DNA of 64,000 nucleotides from a virus. A model generated the notes under the pieces. That model was not told the origin of the DNA. It made no database searches and saw only the letters and a program-made list of their open reading frames with translations. The first letter of the stretch is position 1. Every line of letters begins with the position of its first letter. The stretch covers positions 1 to 64,000 of IMG/VR virus record IMGVR_UViG_3300026484_000524; one strand, written 5' to 3'. Made by a program: the position numbers and the translations under genes. Below, in pieces: positions 7,353 through 15,515 of the stretch.

Positions 7353-7961
7353 ATGGCTTTCAAACTTGACAAAATTGAAAATCTCAAAACTCTCACATGT
7401 CTAGTATACGGAGCATTAAACGGAAAACTTAAAGCAAAAAATGTAATTGAGCATCTTTACACTTATCTACAAAAGAAAAGAGATACACTGAGTATTTCAA
7501 CGATGCAAGCAAATGCATCGTGCATCTACATGCTTGCATTTCTCACCTACTGCAACATTATAAATGACATTAAAAGACTACCACTGTACAAATTTAGACG
7601 TAACGTAAACCTTATCTTTATTTCGCTGTATCCAGATAAAGAACGGATTCCAGTTTCGCTTTATCTACCTGAAAAGAAACTATTTCCAGTCATTCTATTT
7701 TTAGATAAACTGGTTTACGAAACGAGGAAATCTCTGTTTTCGTTACTTTTACATACAAAGCATGTGCGTAATTATGCTTTGAAAACGTATAAACATGTTG
7801 TAAATGATGAAAATGATTTGCATTTATTTGAAAAAGGTTTAAAAGGAGATTACAAGATTTTGGAAAGTTTAATATTGAGACTCTTTTCAGAAAAATTGAA
7901 AAATGTAAATGCATGTAATCTAAAGTACTTTGAAAAAATTGTAGATGGAGAGGGGTTGTAA
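7353..7961 (+). CDS. Hypothetical protein, 202 aa
   Basis: Strong AAAAGGAGGT before the ATG. The protein is Leu/Lys-rich and predicted mostly helical, with a central beta segment (about residues 85-115). No domain is recognised. It sits between the ATPase and the HAD phosphatase, and its stop codon is immediately followed by the next start codon, indicating a tight operon. Confidence 0.7.
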   Translation: MAFKLDKIENLKTLTCLVYGALNGKLKAKNVIEHLYTYLQKKRDTLSISTMQANASCIYMLAFLTYCNIINDIKRLPLYKFRRNVNLIFISLYPDKERIPVSLYLPEKKLFPVILFLDKLVYETRKSLFSLLLHTKHVRNYALKTYKHVVNDENDLHLFEKGLKGDYKILESLILRLFSEKLKNVNACNLKYFEKIVDGEGL

Positions 7962-8492
7962 ATGAGTACGAAAAATATAGTCATTGACTTGGATAACACA
8001 ATTTTACCATTTTCTTATTATGCGTATAAATTGTATCCAGATAAATTCCACTGGGATCCTGTAAGCTATAAATGGAATATTTCAAAAGATGAAATACTAC
8101 AGGTACACAAAGTACAGTTGCAAAATCCAATCCCAAAATCAGTTTTAGAATTTCTCAAAACACTAGAAAAATATAAAGTGTACTTTGTATCGGCGCGTGA
8201 CAAATCGATTTACAAGGATACGCTACAATATTTAAAAGACTACATTACATTTTTGGATTTTCAATTTGATTTGATTGATCCAATTAAACGCGTCGATTTT
8301 GCAAAAAAGCTAGATGCTTATTTAATTGATGACAATCCAATTACATTGCAATATGCTTTGAAAACTTATCCAAAGGTAATTGCTACAACATGGCGTTACA
8401 ATAGATACTTACTTCCACACATTCCATTTAAAATCTTTGTAACGCCAGATTTTATGACATATGTACCAAACTTTCAAAATCTACCAAAATAA
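7962..8492 (+). CDS. HAD-superfamily phosphatase (nucleotidase-like)
   Basis: Motif I is VIDLDNT (nucleophile Asp9, acid/base Asp11). Motif II is FVSARD (Ser77). A Lys in FAKKLD (115-116) serves as motif III, and YLIDDN (Asp123-Asp124) is motif IV, giving a complete HAD active site. The small size (176 residues) and the DxDNT form resemble phage and bacterial 5'(3')-deoxyribonucleotidases and related phosphatases; the exact substrate cannot be read from sequence. The ATG directly abuts the previous stop, with GAGAGGGG as ribosome-binding site. Together with dut and the dNMP kinase at 61 kb it may shape the nucleotide pool. Confidence 0.8.
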   Translation: MSTKNIVIDLDNTILPFSYYAYKLYPDKFHWDPVSYKWNISKDEILQVHKVQLQNPIPKSVLEFLKTLEKYKVYFVSARDKSIYKDTLQYLKDYITFLDFQFDLIDPIKRVDFAKKLDAYLIDDNPITLQYALKTYPKVIATTWRYNRYLLPHIPFKIFVTPDFMTYVPNFQNLPK

Positions 8493-8514
8493 AAAAAGAA
8501 GGAGGTATAATGCT

Positions 8515-8955
8515 ATGGACAACTTTCTAGAACTCATCGAAAAAATTCCTCAAATTAAATTGATTCCTATTGAAGATCCCGAACTTGCAAAAAAAGTTGT
8601 ACTTGAAATTTCAAAGCAAGTGAATTTAGATGTTTTTCAAAAAATTGAAGATATACAATTTGTATCAGACTTAATTGTTGCTGCGCTTACGTTAAGTCCT
8701 TACATTCACATTCCAATTATAAAAATGGTTGGTAAGGATCCCGAGAAAATTACGCTTGAGGATATCCTACAAAAGTACAAAGAGTTAAGTACTCTGGATA
8801 AAGAGCTTTTTGTAGAAATGTGTCTCGAAGCAATTCTTATAAAGACTACACTGCTTAAAAAGATTGTAAATAGATTTCAACAATATATAAATCCGAATGT
8901 TGCTTTTGATGAATTTTTCGATGACGATGACTCTCAAGGTAAACATTTTCACTAA
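8515..8955 (+). CDS. Hypothetical helical protein, 146 aa
   Basis: The start was chosen at ATG 8515, 8 bases after AGAAGGAGGT; the frame is open further upstream to 8461, but there it overlaps the HAD gene and has no ribosome-binding site. The protein is almost entirely helical and ends in an acidic tail (FDEFFDDDDSQ). It is the first of four small genes (8515-10046) with tight spacing and strong ribosome-binding sites. No family is recognised. Confidence 0.7.
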   Translation: MDNFLELIEKIPQIKLIPIEDPELAKKVVLEISKQVNLDVFQKIEDIQFVSDLIVAALTLSPYIHIPIIKMVGKDPEKITLEDILQKYKELSTLDKELFVEMCLEAILIKTTLLKKIVNRFQQYINPNVAFDEFFDDDDSQGKHFH

Positions 8956-8977
8956 AATAAAAAGGAGGTAAAGTGTT

Positions 8978-9361
8978 ATGCAGGAAAATATCGAAAAATT
9001 AATGGATCAGGCATATGAAGGGTTTATGATATTTACAGATTTAACTCAAAGTGGAAATATTGACTTACTTTTTGAAGTTGCCAAAGATGAAGAAAAATTC
9101 AGAAAAATAATGCTTTTTGCATGTACAATGTATCAAGAAGTTTTAAGACTACTCTACTTTATAGGAAAATGTATGGATATGCATGAATCCATGCAGGATC
9201 AAGTTGTTCTTACTCTTGCATCACATGTAATAGATAAAGCAATGCAAAATCTAGGTGAAGCAGAAAGATTTCATGTTTTGATGTATTTACTTACACTTGC
9301 GCAAATTGATCCAATTCCCGAACGCATGAAACGACTTCATGAAATTTCAAATTTCAGCTAA
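8978..9361 (+). CDS. Hypothetical helical protein, 127 aa
   Basis: ATG follows AAAAAGGAGGTAAAGTGTT. The product is all-helical with many Met residues (about 13 in 127) and an acidic N-terminus. It resembles its neighbours at 8515 and 9621 in size and composition, and they could be distant paralogues or subunits of one complex. No function is assigned. Confidence 0.7.
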   Translation: MQENIEKLMDQAYEGFMIFTDLTQSGNIDLLFEVAKDEEKFRKIMLFACTMYQEVLRLLYFIGKCMDMHESMQDQVVLTLASHVIDKAMQNLGEAERFHVLMYLLTLAQIDPIPERMKRLHEISNFS

Positions 9362-9376
9362 AAGGAGGAAATGCTT

Positions 9377-9592
9377 ATGCAAAAGAAAGATGTATTTATA
9401 ATACGCTATCCATGTCGCGTATTTAAAGATGCAAAAGAAGCCCAACCAATTTTAGACGATTTAAAAAGAATAATTGGAAACAGAGGAACCGTTCGTCTAG
9501 TAGAATCACCAATTGGTAAAATTATCGAAATTAATGCTACACTTGAAAAAGAGGAAGTTGAGAAAATCAGAAAAATAATTTGCAGCAAATAA
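9377..9592 (+). CDS. Hypothetical small alpha/beta protein, 71 aa
   Basis: The ATG at 9377 lies 8 bases after GGAGG; the in-frame ATG at 9371 would be only 2 bases away, so the shorter form is preferred. The predicted order beta-alpha-beta-beta-alpha (about residues 5-70) looks like a small ferredoxin-like fold, but no catalytic residues are recognised. It lies in the four-gene cluster of small proteins before the bidirectional terminator. Confidence 0.65.
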   Translation: MQKKDVFIIRYPCRVFKDAKEAQPILDDLKRIIGNRGTVRLVESPIGKIIEINATLEKEEVEKIRKIICSK

Positions 9593-9620
9593 AAAAAATA
9601 ACTAGGAGGTATATTGTATT

Positions 9621-10046
9621 ATGACAGGTGGAAATAATGCACAACTTGAAGCACTTAGAGCACAAGCAGAGAAATTCTTTGAAAAGTATGTACAACAATT
9701 TCTCTCAACATTTGATCCTCAGGAACGCGAAAAACTACTTAAGCAATGTATTCAAGATATTAAGTCAAGTCAAGAAATCCTAGATCAATTTGCAGCATTT
9801 GTAACTACGATTGCATTGGGTAAAGGTTTAGCATCGCAATATGCTTTATGCATGCTATCAATTATTGAGAAAATTGAAGATGATGGATATTTACCTAACT
9901 TATCGAAAAAACTTTTTGAGTATTTTAAAGATGATGAAAAACGTGCTATGGTTCTATTATCAAGTCTATTTCAAAGTGTAGAACTTGATCTAAAAGCTTT
10001 TATGTTGCAACAACAGCAACAACAAACTCAAATGCAAGCAAATTAG
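9621..10046 (+). CDS. Hypothetical helical protein with Gln-rich tail, 141 aa
   Basis: Strong AGGAGGT. The protein is mostly helical, with heptad-like N-terminal residues (about 8-50) and a low-complexity C-terminal tail of six consecutive Gln plus TQMQAN. It is the last gene of the plus-strand block and is followed 12 bases later by the bidirectional terminator. Function unknown. Confidence 0.7.
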   Translation: MTGGNNAQLEALRAQAEKFFEKYVQQFLSTFDPQEREKLLKQCIQDIKSSQEILDQFAAFVTTIALGKGLASQYALCMLSIIEKIEDDGYLPNLSKKLFEYFKDDEKRAMVLLSSLFQSVELDLKAFMLQQQQQQTQMQAN

Positions 10047-10096
10047 CGAGTCAAATTAGGGGCTTCCTAGTTTGGGAAGCCCCATTTTTTCCTCGT
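10047..10096. terminator. Bidirectional terminator with CTCG tail on both sides
   Basis: The stem GGGGCTTCC/GGAAGCCCC (9 base pairs, loop TAGTTTG) lies between convergent genes. On the plus strand it is followed by ATTTTTTCCTCG, on the minus strand by TAATTTGACTCGC. It can therefore end both the plus-strand block and the minus-strand virion block. The GACTCGC element on the minus side is identical to those at 28455-28461 (minus) and 38973-38979 (plus). Confidence 0.9.
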
Positions 10097-10112
10097 TCTT
10101 TTTTTTTTGCTT

Positions 10113-10415
10113 TTACACCAAGGATTTTACCTTTTCAGTAAATTCTTTATATGCATTTTCATACAGCTGTTTTATATTATCATCAACATCATATGCAATC
10201 CACTTAACATATTGTTTATTTATTTGAAGCGTTTTACAAATAAAAGATCCATATAGTGCAGCTGCAATTACTTTGAAGGATCCAGATGCACTCATTGTTG
10301 GGAATAATTGTAAAGCGTGAGTTAACTCTAGTGTAGTTTCAGTTTCCTGATGCAATCTACCAATGTAAATTTCAGGTTGAGAGTTGTCAAGTGCAATTAC
10401 TACAAGTCTTTCCAT
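10113..10415 (-). CDS. Hypothetical protein, 100 aa
   Basis: This is the last gene of the minus-strand virion block. Two consecutive in-frame ATGs (10418 and 10415) follow AGGAGGT; the second has the better 7-base spacing. The N-terminal half is probably a small beta barrel (strands in VVIALDNSQPEIYIGRLHQE), with a helical C-terminus. No family is recognised. It may be a small virion or assembly protein, given its operon. Confidence 0.65.
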   Translation of the reverse strand: MERLVVIALDNSQPEIYIGRLHQETETTLELTHALQLFPTMSASGSFKVIAAALYGSFICKTLQINKQYVKWIAYDVDDNIKQLYENAYKEFTEKVKSLV

Positions 10416-10438
10416 CATACATACCTCCTAAATATTTT

Positions 10439-11377
10439 TTATGCTGCCTCAAAATCTTTTAATATTTCATCTGATAATTTTTCTGCTTCTTCAACCATAT
10501 TTACTAAGGCGTTTGCAGTTTTAACAAGCGATGCATATTCCTCAATTTTCTCAGCTTTAGATTTAATATCCTCTAGTTTTTGAACTGTATTTCTAACTGT
10601 GGTTAAAACGGTACTGATATACAACGCATGGGAATTTTTTAGAAAACCTGGTAGAAATAGAAATTTTGCTTTAATAAAATTGAATGCAAAATATGCTGCG
10701 GTTTTAGCATATTGTCCAAAAATTGGTTCGAGAAGTGGTGTTAATACATCAAGCGCTGCTTTTTCAACCATACGCGATATTTGTTGATATTTCTTAAGGA
10801 TGCGATTTATAACTTTTTTAAGCGGACGTATAATTTCTAACCAACCTTCAAGTAAAAAGTTTGCAACACGTAGAAAATGCTTTACGAATTTTCCTAGTAT
10901 AGATAAAATGGCATCGGTAATTCCTTCGTCCAGTAGATCCAGAGAATCCTTTAGTCGTATTTTAGGTTCAAGCTTTTGTAATTCTTCTTGGATAATTAAA
11001 AAGGATTTCTTTAGGTGCTCTATTTCTTTTATAAGAATTCGTTTGTATTCTTTATCCAGTTGTGCAGACATATATTGAATGAAAGCATATAAGAATGCGA
11101 GTTTCTTTAACCCATGTTTTTTGATCGCGTTTGTTAGCTTTTGGTTTACCTTTTTTATATAGGTTTTTAATTTTTCATCCTCAACAAAATTGGATTCATC
11201 TAAAAAACGAATAGTAAATACTGTTAATAAAAATGATGCTATGAGATCTTCGAAAAACTGCTTTTCATCTGCATTCTTAAACTGTAAATATCCAATATCA
11301 AGTTTAAAATCGGTTTTTTCAAGTATATCAAGAAATTGTAATGTGTTTTTTAGTAATTTATCGACTTTGATATTCAT
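10439..11377 (-). CDS. Hypothetical helical structural protein, 312 aa
   Basis: GAGGAG lies 7 bases before the ATG. The protein is almost wholly helical, with charged heptad patterns (about residues 95-140 and 265-312) and a more hydrophobic centre (about 170-250). It stands between the spike gene and the end of the operon. It may be a virion-internal or tail-associated protein, but this is inferred only from position. Confidence 0.65.
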   Translation of the reverse strand: MNIKVDKLLKNTLQFLDILEKTDFKLDIGYLQFKNADEKQFFEDLIASFLLTVFTIRFLDESNFVEDEKLKTYIKKVNQKLTNAIKKHGLKKLAFLYAFIQYMSAQLDKEYKRILIKEIEHLKKSFLIIQEELQKLEPKIRLKDSLDLLDEGITDAILSILGKFVKHFLRVANFLLEGWLEIIRPLKKVINRILKKYQQISRMVEKAALDVLTPLLEPIFGQYAKTAAYFAFNFIKAKFLFLPGFLKNSHALYISTVLTTVRNTVQKLEDIKSKAEKIEEYASLVKTANALVNMVEEAEKLSDEILKDFEAA

Positions 11378-11380
11378 ATA

Positions 11381-12439
11381 CTAACTCCTCGGATTTAAAT
11401 GTACAAATCCTGAGTTTCCATCGCATATTACTTCAGCACTATATGCATGCATTCTTGTTTTTTTGGTTTTTCCTAAAATTGAAAAGCCTTGTCCAGTTTT
11501 TGCCATAGATTCAACTTTCTGTAAAAGTTGCTGATATTTTTGATCGTTCATTTCATAACGGAATTGATACCAGACATCATACTCATTATTAGGATATGGT
11601 AACTTTAGGTTATTGTATTTATCTCGAGGTACTGATCCCATTTGATAAACAAACGCATGGGTTTTTGCTTTGCCGTCCATAAAAATTGTACTTGAAGATT
11701 TGTGCGCATATACACTTAAATCTCGTTCCTCTTTAAAAGTTAAATGAATGTTTTTAGGAGTTGCAAGTGTAATAAATGTTTCTGGATTAAATTTTCCAAT
11801 TGCCCATTTACCTTTATCAACCATTACAAGACAGTTTTGTCCTTTTGTACGAAGTTCAGCATATATTTTTGTATCATGCATTGTAAAGTAAATTTTATCA
11901 CCAGTTCTAGCTTCAATAAATTTATTTTCCTTATGATCTTCAGCAGTGATAAAATGTGCTCTTCGCGGAGTTCTAAGCATTACATAATCACATGCAGCAA
12001 GTTCAATTTTCTTTTTGTTTTTCTCGGGAGGTAAGGTTTTTGATTTATCTGGAAATGCATTAATATATGATTCACTATACTTACGCTTAGACTCCTTTCT
12101 TAATTCAAGTAATGGCCAGTCATTTAAATGGATTGCTCCTAAATAAAAACCTCTATTTGGATCATTGTCTTCAAAGTAAACTAATACCCAAAAGTTTTTA
12201 TAGGTTGGAAGATGTTGACCTTCCATATGAGTTACAGGATTTACCCAGATGCCATCTTTATTTGGCTTGATTTTAGGATTAATTGCCATTAGCTCTGGAA
12301 TGTATACTTTAACACGTCCGTTGTTATAATGATCGAGTACATCGAGTACATATCCTCGATAAAACTTGTTAAAATGCGGTACATGTTGATTTGCAAGATT
12401 TGCACCCTTTGCATAAAAATCCTTATCCATATGAATCAT
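11381..12439 (-). CDS. Baseplate spike protein with gp5-like OB-fold domain
   Basis: The N-terminal domain (about residues 28-105) has the features of the gp5/Phage_base_V OB-fold that attaches membrane-puncturing spikes to the baseplate hub: RGYVLDVLDHYNNGRVKVYI, then a WVNP turn, then VLVYFEDNDPNRGFYLGAI. The rest (about 130-352) is beta-rich and has no visible lysozyme domain. The start at ATG 12439 follows GGAGTAATAAATC. It lies next to the SNase-like gene and three genes from the papain-like peptidase; together these could process the cell wall or DNA at infection. The role in the spike is inferred from the OB-fold and context. Confidence 0.65.
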   Translation of the reverse strand: MIHMDKDFYAKGANLANQHVPHFNKFYRGYVLDVLDHYNNGRVKVYIPELMAINPKIKPNKDGIWVNPVTHMEGQHLPTYKNFWVLVYFEDNDPNRGFYLGAIHLNDWPLLELRKESKRKYSESYINAFPDKSKTLPPEKNKKKIELAACDYVMLRTPRRAHFITAEDHKENKFIEARTGDKIYFTMHDTKIYAELRTKGQNCLVMVDKGKWAIGKFNPETFITLATPKNIHLTFKEERDLSVYAHKSSSTIFMDGKAKTHAFVYQMGSVPRDKYNNLKLPYPNNEYDVWYQFRYEMNDQKYQQLLQKVESMAKTGQGFSILGKTKKTRMHAYSAEVICDGNSGFVHLNPRS

Positions 12440-12445
12440 GATTTA

Positions 12446-12814
12446 TTACTCCGAGTAAATAATTTCTTCAAATGGATATCCAATTTGCATGCAGAATTCT
12501 TTTAAGTATTCAATATAGTTGATATTGTCAAGATAAATTTCTGCAAGATACCTACCATATTTTCCTTTTCGATCTTTGTAAGTTTTAACGTAAACCTCTT
12601 GATTTTCTAAAAGAGATTGTGCAAATTTTTTAAACTCCTTGCCGATTTCAGAGGCATGTTTTCCGTAAACTTCAGGTGTGTTTATTCCGATAATACGAAC
12701 TCGCTCTTTAATCTTTACGTTAAATCCCAAATCAAATTCAATATCCATAGTATCGCCATCAACTACCTTTACAACCTTTCCTTTGTAAACATACAAGTAT
12801 TCTTCGAAATTCAT
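12446..12814 (-). CDS. Thermonuclease (SNase)-family nuclease
   Basis: A 122-residue protein close to the SNase core. It has KVVDGDT (residues 16-22), the catalytic Arg40 and Glu48 in VRIIGINTPE (39-48), and the second catalytic Arg88 in YGRYLAEI. All three catalytic residues of staphylococcal nuclease (Arg35, Glu43, Arg87 there) have counterparts. There is no signal peptide. It is encoded inside the virion-gene operon, overlapping its upstream neighbour by 4 bases, so it may be packaged with or act alongside the tail. Substrate (DNA or RNA) is not determined. Confidence 0.88.
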   Translation of the reverse strand: MNFEEYLYVYKGKVVKVVDGDTMDIEFDLGFNVKIKERVRIIGINTPEVYGKHASEIGKEFKKFAQSLLENQEVYVKTYKDRKGKYGRYLAEIYLDNINYIEYLKEFCMQIGYPFEEIIYSE

Positions 12815-13968
12815 TTAGCTTCAGCTCCTTTAAAAAGGTTTGTTAGTTTATTTAGCATAGCGAGCTGTTTCAATTCTTGACCGATTTTCTTACCAAGTTC
12901 AATGATTTTATCTAGACGCGTATATGTAACGAAACGTTGCGCTTGAGTACGAATTTGTCCCCAGAATCTTGCAAATCCTGGTATACGATATAAAATATTT
13001 CTTACTGCTGGAATTTTTAGCATTAATGCAATAAGAGTACCCAGTAGTAGTCCAAGTTTTAACTTATGTAGAGCCCAGCCTATCAATTTTTTGAGAATTG
13101 AAAGTAGAATTGAAATTGGGTTAATATCGATAAATTCGCGAAGTGGATATAATGCTTCAGTGAGAGAGCGTTTTGGAAAAAGAGAAACTACTTTACGTTT
13201 TAATGTCAAGTAAACACGTTGAACTGCAGCAATAAATCTACCAATAATTGGAATTCTCTCTTTTATTGCATTTCCAAATGTAATAATAAGTTGATCGTAT
13301 GCCTCAACAATTTCATCAATTATATTTTCATTAAAACTTCGAGTAATACGTAAAAGTGTAGATTGTTGCATTGCGATTTGTTCTTGACGTTTTGCAAGAT
13401 TTACAAACTGTCTCGCAATCAAAAGCATTATACCATTTATAGGAGCATAGAGCATCATAAAAATGAAAAGCACAAATGGATTGTCTACAATTCGCTGAGT
13501 ACAATAGTTGTAGAATGTAATAAGCCCTTTTACAATTAGACGTACAATGAGAGCAATTAACTTATTACTAATTGCCTTCTTTAAAATTCTATCAATAATA
13601 GATCTAACTGTTCCTGATCTTAGAATTGGTGTTTGTAATACTTTATAATTGCCAGTTGTTAATGCATCTTCCAAATGATGAATTCTGTTTGCAATTAAAA
13701 TAGGAATAATGGTGAAGGATAATGATAATACTAGGATAATTAACCCAATTCCCGCAATGTAATCTTTATTTGTAAATGCTGTATCAATTACAATTCCTAG
13801 TCTCGTAATATAGAGAATTACACGTACTGCTGAAACTCGTCCCAGCGTAGTCTTCAAAGGGTTAATCAATAGATCTTTTACAAGTGAGTTAAAGTCTGGT
13901 ATTTTAAACTCTGATAATCTATTTAACGATACAATTGCTTTAGAGTTTTTTCGAATCTTCCTATCCAT
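12811..13968 (-). CDS. Membrane-associated structural protein, 385 aa
   Basis: A basic protein with several hydrophobic segments: about residues 69-95, 165-186 and 305-322. They are separated by Arg/Lys-rich amphipathic helices. The start overlaps the end of the upstream gene by 46 bases; no other Met occurs in the first 150 residues, so this start is likely although the ribosome-binding site is weak. Membrane segments within a tail operon suggest a tape-measure-like or membrane-penetrating virion protein, or a host-membrane channel. This is a hypothesis. Confidence 0.65.
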   Translation of the reverse strand: MDRKIRKNSKAIVSLNRLSEFKIPDFNSLVKDLLINPLKTTLGRVSAVRVILYITRLGIVIDTAFTNKDYIAGIGLIILVLSLSFTIIPILIANRIHHLEDALTTGNYKVLQTPILRSGTVRSIIDRILKKAISNKLIALIVRLIVKGLITFYNYCTQRIVDNPFVLFIFMMLYAPINGIMLLIARQFVNLAKRQEQIAMQQSTLLRITRSFNENIIDEIVEAYDQLIITFGNAIKERIPIIGRFIAAVQRVYLTLKRKVVSLFPKRSLTEALYPLREFIDINPISILLSILKKLIGWALHKLKLGLLLGTLIALMLKIPAVRNILYRIPGFARFWGQIRTQAQRFVTYTRLDKIIELGKKIGQELKQLAMLNKLTNLFKGAEAK

Positions 13969-14945
13969 AGATATACCCGTTTAATATACTCAATGTATGC
14001 TTTATTTAAAAGACGTTTTATAGTTCTAAAATCGGAATACAAATGGAAATAATCTCCCAAAACTAGCTTAATACAACGATATGCCAATCTTGAAGCATTA
14101 AGTTTATAGTTTCCATGTTTAAAGACCAGTAGAACTCTTAAAATTGTAACTCCCAAAATATTTGCAAGTGCTCTCCAAAAGTTTTTATTAGTCTGTAGAT
14201 CAACTAGATATCCTGCATTCGCAAGCAGTTCATATAAAGATGTAATATTTTTAGAAGTGTAGCGTCTTAAGAAAATTGAAACGTCAACGCGTCCTTTAAA
14301 TTTATCAAGTTTGAATTCAGTAATATCTACATCTAGCTTCAACTCGCTATTTCTAATGATCGTATCTGCAGTATATACGAGAGCTTGATTATAACCAAGC
14401 TTAAAGATTCTGTAGAAGTAGTAAAATATAGTTAATGCTAAAATTTGCTCGTAATGCTCTCTATCGCGATATTCATCACCTTGTAAACGTACTACCAATT
14501 TATATATTGCATTTGCAATTAAACCTGCTGCAAAATATAATGAGTCATACACTGTATCTGTCCAGTAGTTTTCCTTTCCGATACACCAGTAAAAAGGAGC
14601 AGTACTCCAAATGGATATTGCAAGATTACTAAATATTGATGAGGTAAATGTGGATTTTCCTTCAATAATTAACTTGAGTTTGTTTAAGTCTGAGGCATCT
14701 GTTGGAAAAACTTCATCAAATACTATAGCTAAATTATGTGCAAGATATGCATTAGGTATTAGAGTTAGTAGTTTTCCAACCTCAGGATCATCAACAAGCA
14801 AATAAATTAGGTTTACATTTTTAATATACTTTCTTTCGAGTAATTTTAATACAGTTTCGTATTCATCTTGATATTTGGAAACTGTTTCTAAATAATTTAC
14901 AAATCCGTTGTAAAATTTCTCGCCTTCAAATGTTAATACTAACAT
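13923..14945 (-). CDS. Hypothetical protein, 340 aa
   Basis: A Leu/Tyr-rich, mainly helical protein with moderately hydrophobic helices (about residues 105-155). Its start overlaps the end of the upstream papain-like gene by 7 bases and its end overlaps the next gene, indicating a tight operon. No motif is recognised. Probably a virion or assembly protein by position. Confidence 0.65.
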   Translation of the reverse strand: MLVLTFEGEKFYNGFVNYLETVSKYQDEYETVLKLLERKYIKNVNLIYLLVDDPEVGKLLTLIPNAYLAHNLAIVFDEVFPTDASDLNKLKLIIEGKSTFTSSIFSNLAISIWSTAPFYWCIGKENYWTDTVYDSLYFAAGLIANAIYKLVVRLQGDEYRDREHYEQILALTIFYYFYRIFKLGYNQALVYTADTIIRNSELKLDVDITEFKLDKFKGRVDVSIFLRRYTSKNITSLYELLANAGYLVDLQTNKNFWRALANILGVTILRVLLVFKHGNYKLNASRLAYRCIKLVLGDYFHLYSDFRTIKRLLNKAYIEYIKRVYLWIGRFEKTLKQLYR

Positions 14946-15499
14946 TTTCCATCACCCACATATTCTAAAAAAGGTATTTTTAGAAAGAGTCTTGGCGATA
15001 CTTCAGCCGGTTTAGTATCTCGCAATAATGGTTTATTATGCGCTTGTTTAAAATATGGATTTATACACATAAATGCATATTCCGAGCAAAATAATTTATC
15101 GGGATCTTCAAGATTTTTATTACGTGTAATAAATCCTAAAATTCCTAACCAGTCGTATTTTTTACCTAAATGTCTATCAAGTTCCTTAAAAATTGCTTTT
15201 TTATAATGGTAGTTTTTTACATTTAGTTTGAAGACAGAATACTTTGTATTTTTTGAATGCATTGCGCTAAATTTATCGCGATATACGTTGTTAAAGCCAG
15301 GTTTTGGATTTTTCTTTGGAAATGCTTCATAAACCACAATTTTTGAACCATCAAATAAATCATCGAAACTTTCAAGTTCTCTATCATCAATCACAAAGAT
15401 ATGAGTATATGGATAACCCCATTGATATAAACGAATCAGTTTTGAAACAAAAGAAATTCCAATCGATGCCCCTACATAAACATAATTTTCTTCAAGCAT
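14939..15499 (-). CDS. Permuted NlpC/P60 (YiiX-like) cysteine peptidase or amidase
   Basis: The sequence has the order of circularly permuted papain-fold enzymes: GASIGISFVSKLIR at the N-terminus, the His of YTHIFVID (His33), then KYDWLGILGF (114-123) and the nucleophile Cys138 in FCSEYAF. These match the YiiX/DUF830-type NlpC/P60 superfamily, whose members cleave peptide or acyl bonds, often in cell-wall material. There is no signal peptide. Location between tail-fibre and spike genes suggests a virion-associated cell-wall hydrolase, though a role in lysis or another amide substrate is equally open. GAGGTA precedes the ATG. Confidence 0.7.
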   Translation of the reverse strand: MLEENYVYVGASIGISFVSKLIRLYQWGYPYTHIFVIDDRELESFDDLFDGSKIVVYEAFPKKNPKPGFNNVYRDKFSAMHSKNTKYSVFKLNVKNYHYKKAIFKELDRHLGKKYDWLGILGFITRNKNLEDPDKLFCSEYAFMCINPYFKQAHNKPLLRDTKPAEVSPRLFLKIPFLEYVGDGKC

Positions 15500-15515
15500 A
15501 TTAAGTTACCTCGCA

